From: Protula sp. h YS-2021
Lineage: Eukaryota > Annelida > Polychaeta > Sabellida > Serpulidae
Assembly: GCA_949752745.1 (NCBI GenBank)
Contig: OX457025.1
Location: forward strand, 52,795,869-52,859,868
Length of the DNA stretch: 64,000 nt
Direction: 5' to 3'
Of the stretch, positions 34,275 through 49,307 are shown piece after piece. The translations under genes and the position numbers were made by a program. How positions within the stretch are numbered: position 1 is the first letter of the stretch; every line of letters begins with the position of its first letter. The notes beneath the pieces were generated by a model. It saw only the letters and a program-made list of their open reading frames with translations, did not search any database and was not told the DNA's origin.

Positions 34275-36489
34275 ACTTATTTGACTAAACATTATAATAA
34301 AGACTTTGTAAATCAATAAATGTTATAATATTGTTATAGATTTAAGCTGTATATATTTAAGTGTATTTAAGTGTATTTAAATGTATTAATAAACCTATTC
34401 AACATATGTCTTGTTTTTTCTTTGCTTGAACTACAACTTGTTGAACAATTTGTTAAACAGCATGTTGTTGAACAAGTTGAACATGTTGAACATGTTGAAC
34501 ATGTTCAACTTGTGCAACAACATGTTGAACATGTTGAACATGTTCAACTTGTTGAACATGTTGTTGAACATGTTGAACATGTTGAACATGTTGTTGAACA
34601 TGTTGAACATGTTGAACATGTTCAACTTGTTGAACATGTTGTTGAACATGTTGAACATGTTGAACATGTTCAACAACATGTTGAACATGTTCAACAACAG
34701 CTTGTTGAACAATTGTTGTACAATTGCTAAACAACTTGTTGAACAATAGTTTGACGTAAAAATAATTCAAACACATGTTTGAATGGTGGGCGCGCGCCAT
34801 TCCAACAACCCACCTATGCGAACTACTGTAAACTGAATCCAACGGTGAAATTTTCATGCAAATCCGTCAACTATAGCGGAAGTTATCACAATTTTTCACT
34901 TTTTACAAAATTAAAAATTGTGGTAAATATGCACACAGACAGCTGCGCAAATAGCCTATAACCACTTAATGTTAAAACTAGATATAAAACTGAATTAAAC
35001 AGTGAAAGTTTCATGTAAATCGGTCAATCATAACAAAAGTTATTCTACTTTTAACTTATCATTTTAAGGTGAATTCATGATACATACAACCAGCTACGCA
35101 ACCAGTCCATGACTATGTGAACACTAGATATAAAACTGAATCAAACAGTGAAATTTTCAGACAAATCGGTTAAGTATAACACTTAGGGTCACACTGCAAC
35201 TCCAAGCAGCTAGAGACTGCTGCCTCGGAAAAACAATAAAGCCAGACACCGCTGTCTACGTTGTTTATGACGAAGTCTGATTACGCAGTCTGATTACGCT
35301 GGCTATAGATGACGCAGTCTGATTACACTGATGACGAAATGCTGCTGCTGATGATTGCAGATTGTAGGACGCCATTTTTTCTCTAAGTAAACACTGCATT
35401 TCAAACAAAAACAAAAAAAAAAACAAACAAATAATGGAGTATAAAGAGCAACATAAGCAAAACATTTTATCATGGTGTTGGTATGTATGCATGAGAGTGT
35501 GGGGAAAAAAAAAAAGTTGCCGTCAGAAGGTTCAAATACCTATGTGGCTTATGAAATGCTCAGTCGTGGTGTGTGGGGGAAAAAGTTTGTTTACTAAGTT
35601 TGTTTACAAAGTTTCAATGGGTTTCAATTATGCAAATAACTAAAGTTTGTTTACAAATTTTGTTTACAAAGTTTGTTTATAAAGTTTGTTTACAAATTGT
35701 GTTTACAAAGTTTGTTAACAAAGATTGTTTACAAAGTTTGTTTACAAATTGTGTTTACAAAGTTTGTTTACAAAGTTTGTTTACAAATTGTGTTTACAAA
35801 GTTTGTTTACAAATTTTGTTTACAAAGTTTGTTTACAAAGTTTGTTTACAAAGTTTGTTTACAAAGTTTGTTTATAAAGTTTGTTTACAAAGTTTGTTTA
35901 CACACTTTGTTTACAAATTTTGTTTACAAAGTTTGTTTACAAAGTTTGTTTACAAAGTTTGTTTACAAATTTTGTTTATAAAGTTTGTTTACAAAGTTTG
36001 TTTACACAGTTTGTTTACACAGTCTGTTTACAAAGTTCACTTTTGTTTACAAAGTTTCAATTCGTTACCATGACCACGCCTATGACGTCACTTCCGGTCC
36101 AGACAGTATGATAGACAGAAAGTGGGCGGGGCTTCATTGTCTTCATTGATCTCATTGGCTTTTCATTGGTCACGTGACTGATGACGTCATTATCACCATG
36201 GTTACGCCTTGGTTACGCCTATGACGTCACTTCCGGTCCAGACAGTATGACGGCACTTCCAGACAGTATGACCTCATTATGACCTCATTATGACCTCATG
36301 GATGGCCGCGCCTATCCTAACGCTTATCATGACTTCCGCTCCAGACAACACTTCCGGTCCAGACAACACTTCCGCTACAGACACCACTTCCGCTCCAGAC
36401 AACACTTCCGGTCCAGACGCTATGACGTCATTTCCAGACAGTATGACGTCACAAAGTGCGGTGGAAACGGCATTATATACCTACTTAAA

Positions 36490-37690
36490 AAAGACTGCCC
36501 ATTTGTCCGGGTGCCCTTTTGTCCGGTGCCCTTTTGTCCGGTTGCCGTAGGTGTTATGTGTGTGTGTGGAGCGAGAAAGCTATAAAAAGAGTTGTTGTTG
36601 CCTGTATATACCGTAATGGATGGAGAGAGCTCTCTGGGTTAAAACAGCTTTCCTTAAGGAGGCATTGCTTGCTCAGTTTTAATTGCTTCTACGGCAAGCC
36701 ATTAGTGAAGGTGTGGAGCGAGAAAGCAAAAAAAAAGTTTTTGTTGTCTGTATATGCCGTAATGTGATGGAGAGAGACAGAGCTCTGGGTTAAAAATAGC
36801 TTCCCTAAAGGCGGCATTGCTTGCTCACTTTTAATTGCTTCTACGGCAAGGCATTAGTGAAGGTGTGTGTGCTTGAAGAGTGAGAAAGCAGAAAAAAGAC
36901 TGTTCGTTTGCCCAGCTGCCGCGGTGTGATGGAGAGAGAGAGGCAAAAAAAAACAGACTGCCCGTTTGTCCAGCAGTCCGTTTGTCCGGGTAGTCCGTTT
37001 GTCCGGATGTCCGTTTGTCCGACTGACCCTTTACCAGTCTGCCGTGGTGTGTGTGTGTAGCGAGAAAGTCGAAAAAAGAGTTGTTGTTGCTTGTATACAT
37101 AGAGTGGCCTGCGGTGCCGCTGGCCTCGGGGAGTCGAAAAGTCGGAAAGTGGGATGTCGAAAGTCGACTGGCGCGGGGGGGGGGCTGTCGACCTGGTCGA
37201 CTGGCCGGAGGGGGGGAGGGGCTGTCGACTAGCTCACCCATATAGATACAGTGTATGCTTAAAGGTCGATTGGCGGAAGGGGGGGGGGTGCCGCAGGTAC
37301 ACCGTACCTACAGCAGGTACAGCAGGTCGCATGCAGGCTTGAGTCGATCTGTGTGACGTCATTGATGGGTTGAAATACCTAATAGGCCAGCTCTAACCAT
37401 GTCTCTATGAATCCCTTTGCTTAAAAAAACAGTTTGAGAGCTCTCTACCCGTTGTCTGACTGTCCGACTGTCCGGGTGTCCGGATGTCCGGGTGTCCGGG
37501 TGCCCGGGTGTCCGGGTGCCCTGGTGTCCGGGTGCTCGGGTGTCCGGGTGCCTGGGTGTCCGGGTGTCCGGGTGTTCGGATGCCATTTTGTCCGGATGCC
37601 ATTTTGTCCGGGTGCCATTTTGTCCGAGTACCATTTTGTCCGGGTGCCATTTTGTTCGGGTGCCATTTTGTCCGGGTGCCGTTATGACAT
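36490..37690. repeat. Terminal-repeat units and 'tgtccgggtgcc' phrase array
   Basis: 36,490-37,100 holds degenerate copies of the 28,370-29,760 units. 37,440-37,690 is about 20 phrases of 'tgtccgggtgcc' passing into 'gccattttgtccgg'. Open frames across it (GVRVPGCPG and similar) are products of the repeat. 37,100-37,430 shows G-rich tracts and no gene. Confidence 0.75.
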
Positions 37691-37739
37691 CCATATGGCG
37701 TCAATATGACGTCAATATGACGTCACTGTTTTAGAAACC

Positions 37740-38050
37740 CAATGGGGCTTCTAAAACACCTCCTGACGTCATTTTAACGTTCATATGACGTCCATATGGC
37801 AACCATATGATAACCATATGGCAACCATATGATAACCATATGACAATCATATCAGGTTCATATCACGTCCATATCACGTCCATATGAAATCCATATGGCA
37901 ACCATATGATAACCATATGAAAACTATATGATAACCATATGACAACCATATCACGTCCATATCACGTCCATATGTCAACCATATGACAACCATATGGCAG
38001 CCATATGATAACCATGTGACAACCATATGACCTCCATATTACGTCCAAAT
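37740..38050. repeat. 'accatatgataaccatatgg' array
   Basis: CATATG recurs every 8-12 bases in phrases such as 'acgtccatatg' and 'caaccatatga' about 25 times. It is a short expansion of the CRE/CATATG part of the terminal repeat. The left repeat has only about four such phrases. Confidence 0.8.
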
Positions 38051-38296
38051 CACGTCCATATGACGTCATGATGACGTCACTGTTTTAGAAACCGCATGGG
38101 GCTTCTAAAACACCTATTTTAGAAACCCCACTTTCCCCCTACTATTTTCCTTTGCTTAGAAAGGAGTGGGATTGAGGGAAAGGTTAAGTTTAAATAAATC
38201 TTTTTTTCAAGGCGAAGATTCTTAATGCTTGATTCCAGTTAAAATTCCATTTGATCAATGATCATATCTTCAATGAATCAATTCAAACAACAATGA

Positions 38297-38400
38297 AAAC
38301 AAAGTCGCGCCTTGCAGGGCATTCTCAAAAGAATGACCTGTGTAACGGATCATTCTTTTTTGAGAATGCCCTGCCTCAGAAAAGAGTTGCGACTTTGTTT
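38297..38400. repeat. 104-bp perfect-arm hairpin
   Basis: Outer arms AAACAAAGTCGC / GCGACTTTGTTT and inner arms GCAGGGCATTCTCAAAAGAA / TTGAGAATGCCCTGC enclose a loop of about 15 bases. It could be a small MITE or a structured RNA. It lies just right of the Polinton. Confidence 0.75.
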
Positions 38401-41799
<3,399 letters not shown>

Positions 41800-42148
41800 A
41801 TAAGCCAGTTCGCATTTTCGGGTCTTTCCGGTGGAGGTGTTGTTTCGGCGGCAAATAATTTTGGGATAAATTATAAAGAAATGATAAGGAAAAAACTTCA
41901 AGTTTCTAATTTTCTTTCAACATGCACGCTTTCAAATTTATGAAGCCATCACATGATCTTTTAAAAGCTATTTTACATATTATTCAGTCCCTTTAATAAC
42001 CAACATGTGAATATGTTTCTGGCAAAATGGAATTTTGCTGATTTTTTTTTCGTTTTGTTTTCTATCATTTCTTTATATCCTTATCCCACCTGAATTCAGC
42101 CGAAACGTAAAAACTTTTCTGAAAAAGTCAAAGTGCGAATTGGCTTAT
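41800..42148. mobile_element. 345-bp MITE (three copies: also 42,158-42,498 and 48,961-49,307)
   Basis: All three copies have inverted ends ATAAGCCAATTCGCACTTT / AAAGTGCGAATTGGCTTAT and the same interior ('aaagaaatgataaggga', 'catcacatgatcttttaaaa', 'cctttaataaccaacatgtg'). The first two lie head to tail, 9 bases apart. There is no coding capacity. The superfamily is unknown to me. Confidence 0.85.
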
Positions 42149-42904
42149 TGTAGAGCCATAAGCCAATTCGCACTTTTGGATCTTTCCGGTGAAGGTGTTG
42201 TTTTGACTGCAAATGTTGGGAGATAAATTATAAAGAAATGATAAGGGACAATATCAAAATTCTAATTTTCTTTCAACATGCACACTTTCAAATTTATAAA
42301 GCCATCATATGATCTTCTAAAAAGTATTTTACATATTATTCAGTCCCTTTAATAACTAATATGAGAACATATTGCTGACAAAATGGAATTTTTTTGATTT
42401 TCGCCGTTTTTTCTATCATTTCTTTATATCCTTATCCCAATTAATTCGGCCTAAACGCAAAAACGTTTCGGCAAAAGACAAAGTGCGAATTGACTTATTG
42501 TTGCTGTGAGAGATAATGGGAGATTTTATATCCTGATCCCAAGAAAACATTTTTCGCAGTACAAAATTGTTGTTTAACCATAGAAATTGTGCGTTGTATT
42601 TATAATTGGGTCATTTGTGTGATGCACTCTTTCTAAAATAACGCCAGTGGCCTGAGTCATGCGCCGAGATTAGCAAAATTGACATCAACGACACGGTCTA
42701 TTATAGGAACTATCGCTCTTGCTGTCATAGGAAGACCGCAAGAGTCATCTAGGACTAAGTTAAAACCAATAATCATGGCACCAAATTGTCCGTAATTACA
42801 CTGACACAATTCGGTTATTGCCTGTAGATATTGGCAATAATTATTGTTTCGGGACAGGCCGTAACCATAGCCAATCTGGTATATTCAGCCGTAAACCAGT
42901 GGTG

Positions 42905-43545
42905 GCATTCGCGAAAGTGTAAGTTTAAACTTAGAGTCAATCTAAGTGCAAAAATGTAAGAGTTAACTTTCCCGTTGGTTTAACTTAGCGGTATTCACAA
43001 AATGTAAGTTTAAGCTTCCACTCAAGTTTCAGTTCAAAATTCTAAGTTTACTTCGGACTACACTTAGATTTCTCAGTTCAATCCCACGCGATATTTAAAT
43101 ACCTGGAGTGCTTTGTTTACCTTGGCAACAATCAATTTATTGAGAGTAAATGAAGAATATGAAAGGGGTTTTATGAGGGAAAGTGTTTTGAGATAGGAGT
43201 AATCCGTTTGATGTTTACAATGACGGTGAACTTTTAACTCGATATGGATTTTCAAGAGAAGATATTCATTTTTTGGTGGAAAATCTCAAAAATTTGGAGT
43301 AGGAAACAAGAAGAAGCTTTAACGCTCCGAAACATCTAAAAGCCTCCGATATTTACATTTACAACCAGTTTATACGATTACGATTAGTCGCACTCTTTAT
43401 GAAAATTTTGCAATATTGACTTAGAATGTAAGTTGATAAACTTACGCGATGAATATGGCGTAATTAAGTAAACTTACGTAAGCTCAATCTTGAGATCTAA
43501 GTTTAATATCTAAGTAAATAAACTCAGATGTTCGTGAATACGGCC
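42905..43545 (+). mobile_element. PIF/Harbinger remnant with transposase N-terminus
   Basis: Ends GGCATTCGCGAAAGTGTAAG and (reverse complement) GGCCGTATTCACGAACATC are imperfect inverted repeats, with 'taagtttaaacttag' subterminal motifs. On the + strand at 43,190-43,390 a frame reads NPFDVYNDGELLTRYGFSRE, a typical Harbinger transposase start, with one stop. The rest of the enzyme is deleted. Confidence 0.75.
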
Positions 43546-44530
43546 ACAGATACAAGAGAATGTAACTGTCGTCAACTGTACCTCACGACCGCCACTCCCG
43601 AAAAGTTAATTTCATCCCGTATCAAAACATCTATTTTACAAAATAAAACATTTCCTTAAGTGTTTATTCAAACACTTATTAACACAGAATAAGAACAAGG
43701 GCAGAGATGAGAATTTTTCTTTGCATGTATGCTTTTTTGGGTTCGACTGCCACAGGTTGCTTGCCTAACAATTTTTATGCAATGAACTGGCAATCTCCGG
43801 GCGAAGCACAGCAAGACAAGTATCGAACTATGCCACAACAGCATGTGAACCTGGTTTTTTCGACAGGCTGTCATACCATATTAAACAGTGATGGTTCATT
43901 TTTTCCGTTTCTGATATTTTTCCGAGATACTACCCCAGATGACCCCTCAAGGCCACCGGATGTTTACACATGAAACGATATAGTAACTTATGAATGTATA
44001 TCACCTACGGCCGCATTGAAGGCCAGACTTGGAAATCTTAATTGACTACAATTTGCCATCCTTTTTGGGAGGGAGGGAAATGGGGGAGCTTTAATATATT
44101 TTCTGCACCCAAGGAACGGGGAAGGGGAAAATAAATAAAAACAAGCATTTTTTTTGGCTTTTCAATCTTTATTGAGTAAACATCAAGTTGATGCCATATA
44201 GCTTATTTAAATCGTTTTCCGTCCAAGCATCACATAACAAATAACGAAATGTACGGGCACATACACAGGAAAACAATGGGAGATCCATCGCGTCATTTTA
44301 TTTCTCAATGTAAATTTACTTTGAGATTACTACACGACTATTTCTTTGAAGAACTACTAAAAAATGACAAACTTTATTGTATCAAAATAATTTTTTTTAA
44401 ATCTTTACATTTTTAGAACTAAAATCGCGTTTTGTTGTTTTTGTTTTATTTCTATTATTACTTTTTCTTTTACTACCAGTAAGTAAGTATAACTGAGATA
44501 ATAGTAAAGGATTTTAAATTATTATTTTAC
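43546..44530. other. No gene seen
   Basis: AT-rich DNA. An open frame at 43,707-43,973 begins with a hydrophobic, signal-peptide-like start but lacks any recognisable domain or codon signal. I leave it out as a gene. Confidence 0.4.
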
Positions 44531-44539
44531 AGAGAGCAT

Positions 44540-45235
44540 GCATGAAAATAGTAAATAGAGAGACCAAGTGTGCATCATATATAATAATCAATGATATATT
44601 ACCCAAAAATACATCTTTGGGAGACCATGCTTTAGTCTCCCTATTTACTATTTTTTATCTATGGTCCCTCTAAGTGACACCTTTAGTGTCTTTTAGCATA
44701 TACAAAAGGTCTCCCTATGTTGGCATATTCTGTGTGCATATATTATCAAATGTGTGCATATATTATCATATGATATTTTTAGTGTCATTGTAGGTTCAAC
44801 TCCTACAGGGTGCACGCATAACGATTTCTTATGCGGAGTTACTGCGCTCTCCGGTGGTGGCACACCAAACTTTAGTAATATTGTAAATAGAGGGACCAAG
44901 TGTGCATCATATATAATAATCAATGACATATAACCCAAAAATACAACTTTGGGAGACCATACCTTGGTCTCCCTATATACTATTTTTTATCTATGGTCTC
45001 TCTAAGTGACACCTTTAGTGTCTTTTAACATGTTCAAAAGGTCTTCCATTGTTGGCTTATTCTGTGTGCATATATTGTCAAATGTGTGTATATATTATAA
45101 ACTTTTTTGTTAGTGTCATTGTAGGATCAACTCCTTCGGGGTGCAGGCATAACGATTTTTATGCGCAGTTACTGCGCTCTCCGGTGGTGGCACATCAAAC
45201 TTTAGTAATATAGTGATAAAATATATGACTATCCC
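44540..45235. repeat. Two tandem SINE-like units with tRNA T-arm-like block
   Basis: Two units of about 340 bp (from 44,570 and 44,930) carry 'gggagaccatgctttagtct', 'aagtgacacctttagtgtct', 'tctgtgtgcatatattatca' and gtaggttcaactcctac. The last block folds as a 5-bp stem with a 7-nt TTCAACT loop, like a tRNA T arm and RNA polymerase III B box. No clear A box was found. Two more copies lie at 54,150-56,105. Confidence 0.6.
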
Positions 45236-45529
45236 ATCAATACCCCTCACTCCTCAATAAAACATTTGAGCCGCTAGATCGCTTTTTCAACATATCTTCT
45301 AGCACTGGCTATTGTTTCACTTCCTGCACCTCCGTCGCAATCATTTGTTTATTTCGCTTTGCTGGAAGGAGCGCTCTGCTCAGCTCTCAAGTAGTTCTTC
45401 TTTAATAAGCACGCCCGATCTGCCCACCATTGATCTGATGCATCCGCATAATGTAGTATTTTAATAAAGAAGTCAGAAAAGACCTGTTTTGTTCACGCAC
45501 TCTTCTCAGTATTTTGTCACTTCAGATAC

Positions 45530-45700
45530 CTTCGAAAAATGCAGCAGTTTGAATGGAGGCTTCTTCCACATTGGGTACACAGTTGGTGTGCATTGAAGAT
45601 GCCCAAGTCGCACTTGTCGCAGACATCGGTATTTTCTGGCGTTTCTAGTCTGGCAATGACGCCATCATTTGCTTTCTTGTGCTTAAGGAAGAAGCCATCA
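45530..45700 (-). CDS. Possible internal exon of a zinc-finger gene
   Basis: On the - strand an acceptor (gtaatttcag) precedes a 171-bp open segment ending in CGAAG before a GTATCT donor. It reads GFFLKHKKANDGVIARLETP and then CDKCDLGIFNAHQLCTQCGR with LHSNC: a C-x2-C...C-x2-C...H-x2-C pattern like a PHD/RING-type zinc site. No neighbouring exon is certain. It could be a host exon or part of an unrecognised transposon gene. Confidence 0.35.
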
Positions 45701-45730
45701 CTGAAATTACGAAATATGCTCATTTAAATC

Positions 45731-47145
45731 TCTTATATATCAATTCATGTACTTCATTATCGTATCGCTTTTAAAGTAATTCTAAAACAAATAAAAGTAC
45801 AATACCATACATCTCTATATGCTTCAAAAATAAAATATTACACGACAAGCCACGTCAAGTCCATATCCTTCGTCACAATTTAAATTCCTATTTGGTATAC
45901 TGAAATAAGGACTCGTGTCAATCATTAATTCTAACATTTTGAACACTTTAACCTAGACAAAAATATAAAATCCCACACCTGTTAACAACATTCAATACTA
46001 GCACAAGCAAATGGGAAACTACATCTGTAGCTTCTCCTGAGGACATGGCACCATCTATTGAAGCTTTCTTGTCACTTGTATTCTGCGGATTCTGGTTTTT
46101 ATTCTTGTAAATCCTCGGGTCGCGTATATGTCAGGTTCGACAGGTTATCCTGCAAAAAATATATCCAATAAACGTTCGATAATTTTAAACATATTAAATG
46201 AAGCGAGTGACAACCTTTTAATCAGTACTAGTACTATTTCTCCTACATTTGAGTGGGCAACAGCGTCATATCTGTAACATGTAGGGAAATTAACTAATAT
46301 CAACAATAACAAAAACATATGCTCTGTAGTTCCAATCTTCTAGTTAATGGATATGGGCAATATCAATTTGAAATATTATGAAAAACAAGTTGCTGATAGT
46401 GCACCGTGAACGTAAATTTGCATGCAGCAACTGAAGTTGGCTTTTGGCCTATCTGGGTCACATTCACTTCTTTTCTTCCTCTCATGGATTCTTCCTCACC
46501 TCGAGGATTTTAAAAAGTATGAAAGTACGAATTGGTTTATTCAAAACTTTTGTGCTCTATGTTATAACTCAAGTAGTAGTACTAGTCAGTCACCAGGTTC
46601 TACGACATCTAAACCCTGCCAGAATCAGTATTTCTATGAATAAAAACTTTAATATCTATCGCCGAATCGTAATTTTATTTACCTTCTAAAGTTGATAAAG
46701 GAGCAATCCGCATTTGAACGTGGCTCCTTGCAATTGGCACATCGCTGCAACCCTTTCAACATCATGGCAATCCTGGCTTTGTACCTAGGAGATTATAACA
46801 ATATGCGGCAGAAGATGACATACTTTCAGTCAATGGCAAAGCTTGGGCTAACAACACAGGTTCTTCCAGGCTTTCCGGCAAAAAAGAACGAAATATATTG
46901 CTGTTTTACTGTTTATCTACCGTTTCAGCACAAGTTTTTTTATAGGTTTCAGATTTGCAATCTTTGAAATATTGAAGGTGTGACATCTCACGGTGTTACT
47001 ACACCGCACACGCGCCAAGGATCCTAGACGACTGAACTTCTAATGTAATTGTTAAATTCCTCAACGTGCTCTGAAGCTGGGCTATGTTTTTGGAATACGC
47101 TACTGGAATACGCTATTCCAATCTGCTGTTGTGGTCGCAATAAAA
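45731..47145. other. No clear gene; possible - strand exon end near 46,110-46,155
   Basis: On the - strand near 46,155 a good acceptor (tattttttgcag) is followed by DNLSNLTYTRPEDLQE and a stop, with AATAAA overlapping the stop. It might be a last exon, but support is weak. + strand frames at 46,422-46,967 are not recognised. Confidence 0.25.
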
Positions 47146-48836
47146 CTACCAGTAACCTAGAACCGTTCGCCACTTTTCAATGGTTTTAGCGCAATAACTC
47201 TCATCTTTTGGACGCGATCCGGAGATGCTGTTATATGTAGCAAATTCAGAATTTTACAAATTTTGTGAAGTAAAATGTCATGATTTACGAAAATGCAAGG
47301 CCGGTGTATTTTTTTGGGCATGATTTTCCAGCTGTAACTCGCCACTTTATTCTATCATCCCGAAATATAAATTTTAAGTGCAAACTGTAAGACTATCAAG
47401 TCGCTTTTCAAAATGACTGCTAAGAGCTATAATGGTTACACATGAACACAAATCTTACTTGACATGCGTATACTGACGGTTTACTTATAGCAGCTCTGTA
47501 TTTTGCATTCGAGAACCAGTGGTAGTTGCCGGGAAGTTCGGCAAAAAATCATTTCCGGGATAATTGTTGTTTTCCTGAGGTAGCGACGGTACGGGTACAG
47601 GCGGATTTGACTTAGGTTACTGGTATGTTTATAGATGTCAGTTCTTACAAGAAAAACACACAACACGTAAAAGCGTGTTGTGTGTTTTTCTTGAGTTCCT
47701 AGTTGAAGCTACGAGTTTCGCTATACGTATGACTGCTTTGATGGAGAGGCCTTTTTTTAAGGGACGGCCGCAATACTCATTTGTGCTAATTTTGAATTCC
47801 GTGGTGGTGAATAATCTATAGTCCTAGATGACTCTTGCAGTCTTCCTACGACAGCAAGAGTCATAGTTCCTATAATAGGAAATGCCATTGATGTCAATTT
47901 TCAAATCTCGGCGCACGACTGGGGCCAACGGTGTCATTTTAGAAAGGTTGCATCACATAAATGGCCCAATTATAAATTATAGCGCACAAGTTTTATGGTC
48001 AGATAGCAATTTTTACTGAGAAAAATATGTGTTTTCTTGAGATCAGGACAGTGAATCCCTCATTATCGCCCACAATAACAGTGAATCGACAGTTGCAAAA
48101 CCACCCTTTTACTCTAGTTTGGGAGTTTCGCTGAGGTCGAAAATAATGCGCCAGGATACTTCTCAGTGTGCTTTTATAGAAAGAGCCTGCCAGTTCCAGC
48201 CTCGGTGGCTTTGAACGTGAGCCGAAAGATCCAGAGCCTCGAAAATTGAGATCAATGGCCATTCCTATTGCAGGAACGATGACCCTGTCTGTCCTAGGAA
48301 GATAGGAAGGGTCCGCTGGGACTAAATAATCTACCAGTAACCTAGATTGAATCCGCCTGTGCTTGTAGCATCGTAACCTCCCGAAAACAACAATTATCCC
48401 GGAAACGAAATTTTTGGCAGAACCTCCCGACAACTGCCACTGGTTCTCGAATGCAAAATACTGAGCTGCTATAAGAAAACTGTTAGTATACACATTTGGA
48501 GTCAGGTTTATGCTCACGTGTAATCCTTATAGCTCTTAGCAGTCATTTTGAAAAGAAAATTGAATAGTCTTACAGTTTGCACTTAAAATTTATATTTCGG
48601 GATGATAGAATAAAGTAGCGAGTTACACTTCGAAAATACTGCCCGAAAAAAATATACATCGGCCTGGCATTTTCGTAAATCATGACATTTTACTTCGCGC
48701 GTAACAGAAAACGTATGTAAACTCCTGTATTTGCTACACACAAAAGCATATCCGGATCGCGTCTAAAACACGAAAATTATTGCGCAAAAACCATTCAAAA
48801 GTGGCGAACGATCCTACGTAGGTTACTGGTAGTGCA
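47146..48836. mobile_element. 1.7 kb foldback element with about 500-bp inverted arms
   Basis: The left arm starts CTACCAGTAACCTAGAACC and the right arm, reversed, CTACCAGTAACCTACGTAGG. Both continue 'gttcgccactttt', 'gacgcgatccgga' and 'catgatttacgaaaatgc' with many differences. The centre (47,820-48,310) carries a repeat also found at 42,650-42,760 ('agactcttgcagtcttccta'-like). The open frame at 47,999-48,517 is not recognised. Confidence 0.7.
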
Positions 48837-48879
48837 GTTGTTTAGCTGAGGCAACGTGAGCGAAGGTCAATCACCTGCT

Positions 48880-48959
48880 TTCCACCCCTGTCCAGTTTCG
48901 AACCAGGGACTTTAGGATTACAAGCCCAAGGCTCTATCGACTGAGCTAACCGTCATCCC
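48880..48959 (-). repeat. tRNA-derived sequence (SINE head or tRNA pseudogene)
   Basis: On the - strand this reads ggggatgacggttagctcag then tcgatagagc (A box), an anticodon-like loop CTTGTAA, and ggttcgaaac (B box). The anticodon and T stems have mismatches and the acceptor ends do not pair, so it is not a working tRNA. MITE copy 3 begins at 48,961. Confidence 0.65.
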
Positions 48960-49307
48960 CATAAGCCAATTCGCACTTTCGGATTTTTCCGGTGGCGGTG
49001 TTGTTTCGACTGAAAATGTTTGGGGGATAAATAATAAAGAAATGATAAGGGAAAAATATCAAAATTCTAATTTTTTTTCAACATACACACTTTCGGATTT
49101 ATAAAGCCATCACATGATCTTTTAAAAACTATTTTACATATTATTCAGTGCCTTTAATAACCAACATGTGACTATATTTCTGGCAAAATGGAATTTTGTT
49201 GATTTTTGCCGTTTTTTTCCTATCATTTCTTTATATCCTTATCCCACCTGAATTCAGCCGAAACGCCAAAACTTTTCGGCAAAAGTCAAAAGTGCGAATT
49301 GGCTTAT

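Larger units (their letters stand above)
29926..36482. mobile_element. 6.56 kb palindromic (foldback) element inside the right terminal repeat
   Basis: Left arm 29,926-32,911 and right arm 33,583-36,482 are almost perfect inverted copies. The ends read AGGTATATAATGCCG...CGGCATTATATACCT, so it too has AG...CT termini, but I see no target duplication. Arm modules from the outside in: CRE-rich block, forkhead-like 13-bp array, satellite, 9-bp GTTGAACAT array, acidic zinc-finger gene. The unpaired centre (32,912-33,582) holds the gene's start and promoter, a CRE cluster and a smaller palindrome. Arms differ by small indels. An assembly foldback artefact is a possible alternative. Confidence 0.85.
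28271..38143 (-). repeat. Polinton right terminal inverted repeat, swollen to 9.9 kb
   Basis: The inner edge (gccacccattattacgaaat) and the outer edge (the last 90 bases before TTTCCCCCTACT) match the left repeat in inverted order. In between are a tandem array (28,370-29,760), the palindrome (29,926-36,482), and phrase and catatg arrays (36,490-38,050), all absent or single-copy on the left. Confidence 0.82.

Noticed and set aside
30297..36111. CRISPR array (regular short repeats)
   Set aside because: The repeats are directly tandem without unique spacers, and the genome is eukaryotic.
37405..37734. Open frames with GVRVPGCPG or HPDTRTPGH repeats
   Set aside because: They are translations of the tgtccgggtgcc phrase array, open in five frames at once.
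43707..43973. Short secreted protein with a signal-peptide-like start
   Set aside because: Only the hydrophobic start supports it; no promoter, domain or splice evidence was seen.
48880..48959. Functional tRNA gene
   Set aside because: A and B boxes are present but the acceptor ends do not pair and two stems have mismatches, so I call it tRNA-derived only.
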